Made by a program: the position numbers and the translations under genes
Source of the DNA: DATBAK01 sp036787815
Lineage (GTDB): Bacteria; Actinomycetota; Acidimicrobiia; IMCC26256; PALSA-610
Length of the DNA: 8,072 nucleotides
Assembly (NCBI GenBank): GCA_036787815.1
Contig: DAIQOP010000174.1
Location: 1-8,072, forward strand
Direction of reading: 5' to 3'
Notes under the pieces: model-generated
Told to the model about the DNA's origin: nothing
Database searches by the model: none
What the model saw: the letters and a program-made list of their open reading frames with translations, nothing else
In this document: positions 1 to 6,300 of the stretch, one piece after another
Position numbering within the stretch: the stretch's first letter is position 1
How the letters are laid out: every line of letters begins with the position of its first letter

Positions 1-105
1 GATGTGCTCCACGACCGCACGCGTGCGCCCGCCGGTGAGGCGATTGCCCTCGGGTGCGATCTCGTCTTCGATGTCATCATCGTCGTCGACGTCGTCGTCG
101 CTCAC
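1..105 (-). CDS. khpA: KhpA-like KH-domain RNA-binding protein, N-terminal part
   Basis: This partial gene has 35 codons in the window and is cut at the left edge. KhpA-type proteins are small cytoplasmic RNA-binding proteins with one KH domain, usually encoded directly after rpsP and before rimM and trmD. The readable product starts with GTG and has a strongly acidic segment (residues 3-15, almost all Asp/Glu), then a stretch ending GGRTRAVVEHI that looks like the first strand and helix of a KhpA KH domain. The GTG overlaps the rpsP TGA (GTGA, 102-105), so translation is probably coupled. An AGAGG lies 7 bases upstream. The acidic N-terminus is longer than in the short KhpA proteins I know. 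The KH signature GXXG lies beyond the edge, so the call rests on gene order plus this short match. Confidence 0.72.
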   Translation of the reverse strand, partial: MSDDDVDDDDDIEDEIAPEGNRLTGGRTRAVVEHI

Positions 106-452
106 TCGGACGCCTCTGATGTTGCACCCGCGGTGGCGTTGGACGCGGCGACCGCGGTGCGGGCCTTCGGTGCGGCGGCGGCGGCGGCGCCGTGCTTGGC
201 GCGGTACTGCTCCCACACCCCGCTGATCTCGAGGAGCTTGCCGACCTGCTCGGTCGGCTGGGCACCCTTCTCGATCCAGGCGAGGGCACGCTCACCGTCG
301 ATGTTGACGACCGACGGCTCGGAGCGGGGGGCGTACTGACCGAGGATCTCGATGAATCGCCCGTCGCGAGGGCTTCGCGAGTCGGCGACGACGACCCGAT
401 AGGTCGGCTGCTTCTTCTTGCCGACGCGCATGAGACGGATCTTCACAGACAC
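102..452 (-). CDS. rpsP: 30S ribosomal protein S16
   Basis: S16 binds 16S rRNA in the body of the small subunit and is needed for 30S assembly. The 116-residue product begins MSVKIRLMRVGKKKQPTYR and carries the family's signature stretch SRSPRDGRFIE (about residues 25-35), then IDGERALAWIEKGAQPTEQV (51-70), all typical of S16. The start is GTG at 452, because this gives the canonical MSVKIRL beginning. A Shine-Dalgarno AGAAGG sits upstream at 465-470. The S16 core ends near residue 84. Residues about 88-116 are an extra Ala-rich tail ending SEASE, longer than in classic S16 proteins of 80-90 residues; Ala-rich tails do occur in actinobacterial S16. The gene lies 113 bases after ffh and overlaps the next gene by 4 bases, in the common actinobacterial order ffh-rpsP-KH. 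Confidence 0.97.
   Translation of the reverse strand: MSVKIRLMRVGKKKQPTYRVVVADSRSPRDGRFIEILGQYAPRSEPSVVNIDGERALAWIEKGAQPTEQVGKLLEISGVWEQYRAKHGAAAAAAPKARTAVAASNATAGATSEASE
113..117 (-). promoter_or_regulatory. Shine-Dalgarno for the khpA-like gene
   Basis: AGAGG on the minus strand lies 7 bases before the GTG at 105, inside the last codons of rpsP. It supports the overlapping GTG as the start and fits translational coupling to rpsP. Confidence 0.5.
172..190. repeat. GGC/GCC trinucleotide run inside rpsP
   Basis: About six consecutive GCC-type triplets encode the poly-alanine run (about residues 89-94) at the start of the S16 C-terminal tail. Such a run can change length by slippage in units of one alanine without a frameshift, so the tail is likely to vary between relatives. 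Confidence 0.7.
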
Positions 453-454
453 AG

Positions 455-505
455 TGCGAACAGCCCTTCTTTGCCTGGACGGTGTTCACTCAAAATTGCG
501 AACAG
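455..505. repeat. 9-base direct repeat in the rpsP leader
   Basis: The word TGCGAACAG (plus strand) occurs at 455-463 and again at 497-505, with starts 42 bases apart, inside the 113-base ffh-rpsP spacer. One copy lies between the rpsP Shine-Dalgarno and the start codon; the other lies just downstream of a possible -10 box. An exact 9-base repeat in so short a spacer is unlikely but not impossible by chance. Its role is unknown. Confidence 0.5.
465..470 (-). promoter_or_regulatory. Shine-Dalgarno for rpsP
   Basis: AGAAGG on the minus strand, followed by a rather long spacer of 12 bases to the GTG at 452. The spacer contains one copy of the 9-base repeat TGTTCGCA-type element listed separately. 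Confidence 0.55.
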
Positions 506-508
506 TCG

Positions 509-514
509 ATTCTA
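509..514 (-). promoter_or_regulatory. possible -10 box for rpsP
   Basis: TAGAAT on the minus strand fits the TANNNT pattern of actinobacterial housekeeping -10 boxes and lies in the only A/T-richer stretch of the spacer. It would start transcription near 502 and give a leader of about 50 bases. No convincing -35 box lies upstream, where the sequence is almost pure G/C. It would let rpsP be expressed independently of ffh. Confidence 0.35.
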
Positions 515-524
515 GGCCACGGCC

Positions 525-551
525 GGGCCGCGGCGCCCACCGGTGCGGCCC
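525..551 (-). terminator. GC-rich hairpin after ffh
   Basis: Positions 525-531 (GGGCCGC on the plus strand) are exactly complementary to 545-551 (GCGGCCC), with a 13-base loop, starting 15 bases after the ffh stop. In the minus-strand transcript this is a stable hairpin. No run of U follows, so it is not a classical intrinsic terminator. It may terminate or attenuate weakly, or protect the 3' end of the ffh message. Confidence 0.35.
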
Positions 552-565
552 CGCGGGACCGGCGC

Positions 566-1915
566 TCAGCTGCCGGGAAGGACCGGAAGCCGGCCGCGCT
601 TCGCCTTCTTGCCCTTGCCCTTCTTGCCCTTCCCGCCGATGCCCATCGACCGCATCATCTGCTGCATCTGCTTGAACTGCTTGATCAGGTTGTTGACGTC
701 GCCGGTGGTGGTGCCGCTGCCCTGGGCGATGCGCAGCCGACGCGAGCCGTTCACGATGGTCGGATTGCGCCGCTCGTCGAGCGTCATCGAGCGGATGATG
801 GCCTCGACCTTCGCGATCTCGCTGTCTTCGATCTGCGCGTTGCGGACCTCCTTGGGGAGGCCGGGCATCATCCCGAGCACACCCTGGAGTGGTCCCATCT
901 TCTTGACCTGCTGCAACTGATCGAGGAAGTCGTCGAGCGTGAACTGGCCCGACTGCAGCGACTCCGCGGCCTTCTGCGCCTGGTCGGTGTCGAAGACGGC
1001 CTCGGCCTTCTCGATGAGCGTCATCACGTCGCCCATGCCGAGGATGCGCCCCGCCATGCGGTCGGGGTGGAACGCCTCGAAGTCCTCGACCTTCTCGCCG
1101 GTGCCGACGAACAGGATCGGCTTCCCGACGACCTCCTTCACCGAGAGCGCCGCGCCACCGCGCGCGTCGCCGTCGATCTTCGTGAGGATCACGCCGTCGA
1201 GACCGACGGCTTCGTGGAACGCGGACGCGACGTTGACCGCCTCTTGGCCGGTCATCGCGTCGACGACGAGCAAGGTGTTGTGCGGTTGCACGACCTCGCG
1301 GATCTGGCGCAACTCGTCCATGAGCGCGGTGTCGATCTGCAACCGGCCCGCGGTGTCGACGATGACGATCGTGCGCCCCAGCCGCGCGGCCTCGCTCATC
1401 GCAGCGCGCGCGACAGAGACCGGATCGGTCGGCTCCGAGTAGAACGGCACGTCGATCCGTTGCGCGAGCACGCGCAACTGCTCGACGGCGGCCGGCCGCT
1501 GGAGGTCGGCACCGACCAGCAACGGTTGCATGCCCTGGCTCTTCAGCAGGCGGGCGAGCTTCGCGGCCGCGGTCGTCTTCCCGGAACCTTGGAGGCCCGC
1601 GAGCATCACGACCGTCGGTGGCTTCGGGCTCGTGGCGAGCTTGCCGCTCACGCCGCCGAGGGTCTCGACCAACTCGTCGTGGACGATCTTGATGAACTGC
1701 TGACCCGGCGTGAGGCTCTCGGACAGCCGGGCGCCGACCGCGTCCTCCTTGACCCGGGCGATGAACTGCTTGACGACACGGACGTTGACGTCGGCCTCGA
1801 GGAGGGCGAGACGGATCTCGCGCGCGACCGCGTCGATGTCGGCCTCGTTCAGCCGGCCCCGGCTGCGGACCCGGTCGAAGATCCCTTCGAAGCGGTCTGA
1901 GAGCGCGTCGAACAC
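566..1915 (-). CDS. ffh: signal recognition particle GTPase Ffh (SRP54)
   Basis: Ffh binds signal sequences emerging from the ribosome, carries SRP RNA and docks with FtsY at the membrane, where the two GTPases activate each other. The 449-residue product has an N domain (VFDALSDRFEGIF at the start, ALLEADVNVRVVK near 37-49), a G domain with P-loop GLQGSGKTT (107-115), DLQRPAA (137-143), DTAGRL (187-192) and TKIDGDARGG (245-254), and a methionine-rich M domain from about 300. That domain includes the SRP-RNA-binding segment with NGSRRLRIAQGSG (389-401). The tail is Lys/Gly-rich (about 427-442). I place the start at GTG 1915: it gives the canonical VFDALSDR start and follows a perfect AAGGAG by 5 bases. 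The frame is open 14 codons further up to 1957 but lacks such a site. Length and motifs are normal. Confidence 0.97.
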   Translation of the reverse strand: MFDALSDRFEGIFDRVRSRGRLNEADIDAVAREIRLALLEADVNVRVVKQFIARVKEDAVGARLSESLTPGQQFIKIVHDELVETLGGVSGKLATSPKPPTVVMLAGLQGSGKTTAAAKLARLLKSQGMQPLLVGADLQRPAAVEQLRVLAQRIDVPFYSEPTDPVSVARAAMSEAARLGRTIVIVDTAGRLQIDTALMDELRQIREVVQPHNTLLVVDAMTGQEAVNVASAFHEAVGLDGVILTKIDGDARGGAALSVKEVVGKPILFVGTGEKVEDFEAFHPDRMAGRILGMGDVMTLIEKAEAVFDTDQAQKAAESLQSGQFTLDDFLDQLQQVKKMGPLQGVLGMMPGLPKEVRNAQIEDSEIAKVEAIIRSMTLDERRNPTIVNGSRRLRIAQGSGTTTGDVNNLIKQFKQMQQMMRSMGIGGKGKKGKGKKAKRGRLPVLPGS

Positions 1916-1920
1916 CCGAA

Positions 1921-1926
1921 CTCCTT
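1921..1926 (-). promoter_or_regulatory. Shine-Dalgarno that sets the ffh start
   Basis: AAGGAG on the minus strand, with a 5-base spacer (TTCGG) to GTG at 1915. It decides the start against the open frame continuing upstream to 1957. GCGT and ACGC just upstream (minus strand 1939-1927) could form a small 4-base-pair hairpin with loop TTCCC immediately beside it. Confidence 0.8.
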
Positions 1927-1941
1927 GCGTGGGAAACGCGA

Positions 1942-1947
1942 AGTCTA
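1942..1947 (-). promoter_or_regulatory. possible -10 box for ffh
   Basis: TAGACT on the minus strand fits TANNNT and lies 26 bases before the ffh GTG, in a small island of lower GC. Transcription would begin near 1935 with a leader of about 20 bases. No clear -35 box is present, because that region is occupied by the 21-base repeat copy. Confidence 0.3.
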
Positions 1948-1954
1948 CTGGTCG

Positions 1955-2028
1955 CACTCGCTGCGCTCGCCGCTCCGCGACGCGGGATGGGAACGAGCTC
2001 GGTCGCTCGCTCGCTCCGCTCGCCGCTC
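1955..2028. repeat. 21-base imperfect direct repeat between ftsY and ffh
   Basis: Positions 1955-1975 and 2008-2028 match at 19 of 21 bases (core CCGCTCGCC flanked by CGCT units), with starts 53 bases apart. The second copy is extended by further CGCT/CGCTC units from about 2003. They form a low-complexity, pyrimidine-biased tract in a noncoding spacer, resembling the short intergenic repeats scattered in some high-GC genomes. Whether this one is dispersed genome-wide cannot be seen here. Confidence 0.6.
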
Positions 2029-2039
2029 GGCCCGTTCCC
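1989..2039 (-). terminator. long-range hairpin downstream of ftsY
   Basis: GGGAACG at 1989-1995 is exactly complementary to CGTTCCC at 2033-2039, and the adjacent CGAGC (1994-1998) and GCTCG (2025-2029) offer an alternative or extended inner pairing. The loop holds the second copy of the 21-base repeat. It begins 32 bases after the ftsY stop. No U-run follows, so it would be a Rho-type or weak terminator or a message-stabilising structure at most. Confidence 0.35.
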
Positions 2040-2070
2040 CCTCGGCGGGACGTCGGCTGATCGCCCGGAC

Positions 2071-3237
2071 CTACGTGTCGAACAGCGCGGCGGCGAACTC
2101 GGCCGCGTCGAACGGCACGAGGTCTTCGACGCCTTCGCCGACCCCGACCACCTTCACCGGAAGCCCCAGCTCCGACTGGATCGCGAGGACGATGCCGCCC
2201 TTCGCCGAGCCGTCGAGCTTCGTGAGCACGATGCCGGTGACGGCGACGGCCTCGGCGAACTGCCGGGCCTGCGTGAGGCCGTTCTGCCCCGTCGTCGCGT
2301 CGATCACGAGCAGCACCTCCTTGAGCGAGCCCGGCGTGCGATCGACGATGCGCCGCAACTTCTTCAGCTCCTCCATGAGGTTCACCTTGGTGTGCAACCG
2401 GCCCGCGGTGTCGATGAGCACGAGGTCGACGCCCCGCCCCGAGGCCGCGCTCATCGCGTCGAACACGACCGAACCGGGATCCGCGCCTTCCTGACCCCGC
2501 ACGGTCTCCGCGCCCACCCGCTCACCCCACATCGTGAGCTGCTCCGCGGCGGCGGCCCGGAAGGTGTCGGCCGCGGCGAGCAGGACCCGCCGGCCGTCAC
2601 CGACCTGCTGCGCGGCGAGCTTGGCGATCGTCGTGGTCTTGCCGACGCCGTTGACCCCCACGAACATCCAGACGTTGGGCTCGCCGACGACGAGATCCAA
2701 CCCGCGTTCGGGCGTGGCCGCGAGGAGCTCGACGACCGCCGCGCGCACGAGCCCGCCGAGCTGCTCGGCGTCGGTCACGTTCTGCTCGCGTGCGGCTGCC
2801 TGCACGCTCGCGAGCAGGCGGCTCGCGGTGGCGGAGCCGACGTCGGCGAGGATGAGCGCCTCCTCGAGGTCGTCCCAGACGTCCTGGTCGATGCCGCCCC
2901 GGCCGGCGAGGACGCGCGAGAACGCGGCGCGCGTGCGCCCGAGCCGATCGCGCAGGCGCGGTCGCTCGGCGACCTCGACCTCGACCTCGACCGGCTCGGC
3001 GATCGCCGGTTCGGCGACCTCGACCTCCGGCTCGGCGACCTCGACCTCGACCTCCGCCTCGGCCGGTGCCGCCGGAGCGGCCGCCCGTGGAGGGGGCGCC
3101 GGCGGCGGCAGCTCGACCGCGATGCCACGGGGTTCGGGCGCTGCGTGGCGTCTCGAGCGGACGACGACGAAGCCGATCGTGCCGGCGAGCACGACGACGG
3201 CGATGGCGATGGCGATGACGAGCAGGAGGAGGATCAT
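2071..3237 (-). CDS. ftsY: SRP receptor GTPase FtsY
   Basis: FtsY is the membrane-side partner of Ffh: it brings SRP-ribosome complexes to the translocon and is released after mutual GTP hydrolysis. The 388-residue product has an N-terminal membrane helix (about 1-26, almost only Ile/Leu/Val/Ala, then RSRR), a Pro/Ala segment (43-59), an acidic Glu-Val repeat linker (about 60-92), the N domain (about 93-180) and the G domain. The G domain holds P-loop GVNGVGKTTT (194-203), DTFRAAAAEQ (224-233), DTAGRL (276-281), TKLDGSAKGG (339-348) and GEGVEDL (367-373). A membrane helix in place of the long acidic A domain of E. coli FtsY is usual in actinobacteria. ATG 3237 is the first start after an in-frame stop in the smc-ftsY gap; no Shine-Dalgarno precedes it. 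Ffh follows 155 bases downstream, so both SRP GTPases are neighbours. Confidence 0.97.
   Translation of the reverse strand: MILLLLVIAIAIAVVVLAGTIGFVVVRSRRHAAPEPRGIAVELPPPAPPPRAAAPAAPAEAEVEVEVAEPEVEVAEPAIAEPVEVEVEVAERPRLRDRLGRTRAAFSRVLAGRGGIDQDVWDDLEEALILADVGSATASRLLASVQAAAREQNVTDAEQLGGLVRAAVVELLAATPERGLDLVVGEPNVWMFVGVNGVGKTTTIAKLAAQQVGDGRRVLLAAADTFRAAAAEQLTMWGERVGAETVRGQEGADPGSVVFDAMSAASGRGVDLVLIDTAGRLHTKVNLMEELKKLRRIVDRTPGSLKEVLLVIDATTGQNGLTQARQFAEAVAVTGIVLTKLDGSAKGGIVLAIQSELGLPVKVVGVGEGVEDLVPFDAAEFAAALFDT
2968..3060. repeat. GACCTC hexamer repeats encoding the FtsY linker
   Basis: Units of GACCTC (GAGGTC on the coding strand) occur in tandem runs separated by GGCTCGGC-type units and encode alternating Glu-Val with Ala-Glu-Pro. 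This is a coding minisatellite. The unit length is a multiple of three, so copy number can change without breaking the frame, shortening or lengthening the linker between membrane helix and GTPase. Confidence 0.8.
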
Positions 3238-3247
3238 CGAACCGGCG

Positions 3248-3253
3248 ATGCTA
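3248..3253 (-). promoter_or_regulatory. possible -10 box giving a near-leaderless ftsY message
   Basis: TAGCAT on the minus strand fits TANNNT and lies 10 bases before the ftsY ATG. A start at the usual distance would leave a leader of only about 0-4 bases. This would fit the absence of a Shine-Dalgarno before ftsY, since leaderless messages are common in actinobacteria. No clear -35 box is seen, so this is tentative. Confidence 0.25.
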
Positions 3254-3300
3254 GCGGCGCGACCCGATCACGCCGCTTGCGCCGATCGTGGCGACGAGCC

Positions 3301-6300
3301 CTAGATCTCCTCGTACTCGAGCTCGCGCATGCGTTGGCTGACGACGCGACTCGAGCCGCCGGGAGGCAGCGACACCCCGTAGAGCACGTCGGCCGCCTCC
3401 ATCGTGCGCTTCTGGTGCGACACGACGAGGAGCTGGGCCTCGTTGCGGAACTCGTGCAGGAGGTCGAGGAACCGGTGCAGGTTCACGTCGTCGAGCGCGG
3501 CCTCGACCTCGTCCATGAGGTAGAAGGGCGAGGGCCGGGCGCGGAAGACGGAGAAGAGGTACGCGAGCGCGGTGAGCGAACGCTCGCCACCGGAGAGCAA
3601 CGAGAGCCGCCGCACGTTCTTGCCCGACGGGCGGGCCTCGATCTCGATCCCGGTGCTCAGCGGATCCGACGGGTCGGTGAGGGTGAGCCGGCCCGAACCG
3701 CCTGGGAACAGCGTGGCGAAGAGGCCGGAGAAGTTCTTCGCGACGTCGGCGAACGCAGCTTCGAACACGATGACGATCTCGGCGTCGACCGAACGGATGA
3801 CCCGAGCGAGCTCACGGCGACTGCTCTTCACGTCGTCGAGCTGCGCCTCGAGGAACTCGTGGCGTTCCTGCAGCGCTTCGTACTCGCCGAGCGCGAGCGG
3901 GTTCACGGGGCCGAGCAACCGCAACTCGCGCTCGAGCTCGCGCGCGCGGCCGGCCGCGGTCGTGCCTTCCGGGAGCTCCGGTGCGCTCGCCGCGATCGCG
4001 ATCTCCGGTTCGCACTCGAACTCGCGCCGGAGGTTCTCGACCGCTGCTTCGAGCCGCATGCGAGTCTCGGCCTCCTCGAGCTCGAGCCGGTTCAGCTGCT
4101 CGCGCAGCTCGGCGAGCCGGCGCTCGGCTTCGGCCCGTTCGGTGCGGAGACCGTCGAGCCTGCGCCCGGCGGCGCGCGCGACCTCCGACTCGCGCTCGCG
4201 CCGCTTCCGCAAGCGCTCGGCCAGCGCGTCGCCCGTGCGCAAACGGACGCGGAGCCGCTCACCGAGCACCTGCACGGCCGCGGCGCGCGACTGGAGGTCG
4301 GCACGACGCCGCTGGGCCGCAGCCTCCTCGTCGGGCCGAGCCGCGAGCCGCTGCTCGATCTCGGCGAGGCGGCGAACGAGCAGACCTCGCCGCTCGTCGA
4401 CTCCGGCGGCGCGCACCTCGGCCTCGTGGCGGAGGCGATCGGCTTCTCCGCGCGCCTCCTCGTAGCGCGCTTCCGCGGCGCGGCGCGCCGCGGAGGCTTC
4501 GCGCTCGACCGTGACCGCGGCGTCGACCGCGCGGCGTGCACGAGCACGCTGCGCGTCGGCTTCGGCGGTGCGGCGCTCGGCTTCGGCCGCACGCGCGGGG
4601 AGGTCGAGGAGCCGCGGCTCGAGCTCGGCGAGGCGGCTCTCGAGCGACGCGCGGCGCTCGGTCGCGCTCGCGAGCGCGACCTCCGTATCGCGCACGGCGC
4701 TCTCGGCGGCGGCGAGGGCTCGACGCGCGTCGTCGTACTCGACCTGGCGGGCCCGGCGCGCCTCGGCTTCGGCTTCACGCGCGGCATCGAGGCGCCGGCG
4801 GGCACCGGCGAGCGCGTTGCGGCTCGCGACGGCACCGACCTCGGCGTCGTCGGCACGCGCCCGGGCGTCGGCGAGGGTCGAGGGCGTGACCGCCGACTTG
4901 CCGGCCGGGCCGATGCGCCACGGTGTCGAGCCACCGAAACGATCTCCGTCGCGGGTGACCGCGACGATGTCGGGATTGTCGAGCGCGAGGTCGAGCGCGG
5001 CGCGCCATCCACCCTCGACGAGGACGACTCGCGCGAGCAGCGCCCGCACCAATGCGTCGAGATCGGCGCGACGGCTGCGCACGCACTCGAGCAACGGGCG
5101 ACCGTCGGGCGGATGGGTGAGCGCCGAGGCCGTCGGGCGGAGGAACCGGTCGGCGACCAGCAACAGCGCGGAGGCCTCGCCGTCGCGCAGGCGCTCGACC
5201 GCAGCCCGGGCCGCCGGACCGCCGTCGACCACGAGGGCGTGCAGTTGCGGCCCCATGGCCGCCTCGACCGCGGCCTCGGTGCCGGGAACGACGTCGAGGT
5301 GATCGAGCAGCGGACCGAGCACACCCGGCAGTTCCCGAATGGCCTCGCCGCCCGCGGCGGCCTGCTCCTCGGCGAGGGCCGCCGCCAACGTGTCGGCCCG
5401 CGCGCGCCCACGGGCCGCTTCGGCCTCGTCGTCACGCACGGCGGCGTTCGCGGTGTCGTGGGCCTGCTCGGCGGCCCGCCGCTCGTCGCCCTGCGGACCG
5501 TGCTCGGGCTCGACCATCGCCTCGATCGCACGGAAGGCTTCGGCAGCGGTGGCTCGCGCGGCGTGCGCGCGTTGACGCTCGGGCTCGAGCGCGTCGAGTG
5601 CCTGCTCGGCCGACGCGAGTTGCTCGCGCACCGACGGCAGATCGACGGTGAGCGCGTCGATACGCGCCCGCAACGCGTCGGAATCGGCGAGCGCCTCGCG
5701 CCACCGTTCGGTCGCGGCTTCGAGCTCCTGCTCGGCGGCGCGTCGCGCGTCCGGCGGAGGTCCGCCGGCATCTTCGAGCGCGGCCCGGCACTCCTCGGCG
5801 CGCGCCGCCGCGGCACGCGCGGTGTCGAGCAACGGTCGCAGTGCTTCGCGGTCGGTGTCGACGATCACCAGCTCGTCGCGCACCGACGCCGCGTCGGCGA
5901 CCAGGGTCTCGACGACACCTTCGTCGGCCGCGGCCGCGAGCTCGCGCTCCAAACCGCGTGCGCGCTCGACGACGAGCGCCTGCAGCCCCCGGCCGCGCTC
6001 GCGCGCCGACTCCACGCGCATGAGCAGGTCGGCAACGTCGTCGTCGCCGGGCCGGCTGAGGTCGTGCTCCGCGCTCGCGACATCGGCGTCCAGCACCCGC
6101 AACCGCGCGCGGAGCTCCGCTTCGGTGGTACCGAGCTCGTTGCGCCGTGTGCGCCGGCGGTCGAGTCGGGTGGTGAGCACCTCGATGTCGCGGCCGGCGA
6201 GGAACAACCTGATGTCGCGCAGCGACTCGGTGAGCCCGTCGTGGCGCCGCGCGGCGTCGGCCTGACGCTCGAGCGGGCGGAGTTGGCGGCGCACCTCACG

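Noticed and set aside
482..1900. A long plus-strand open frame antisense to ffh
   Set aside because: Ffh is unambiguous on the other strand with all SRP54 motifs. The antisense product is compositionally odd and matches no family I know.
1916..1957. Upstream start for ffh adding 14 residues
   Set aside because: The GTG at 1915 has a perfect AAGGAG at 5 bases and gives the family's usual N-terminus; the added residues have no match.
1916..2070. SRP RNA (4.5S-type) gene between the two SRP GTPase genes
   Set aside because: The hairpin invites the idea, but the conserved SRP RNA symmetric-loop and GGAAGCAGC-type elements are absent.
2985..3060. CRISPR-like or tandem-repeat array
   Set aside because: The repeats are short hexamers in frame within ftsY and encode its linker; there are no spacers.
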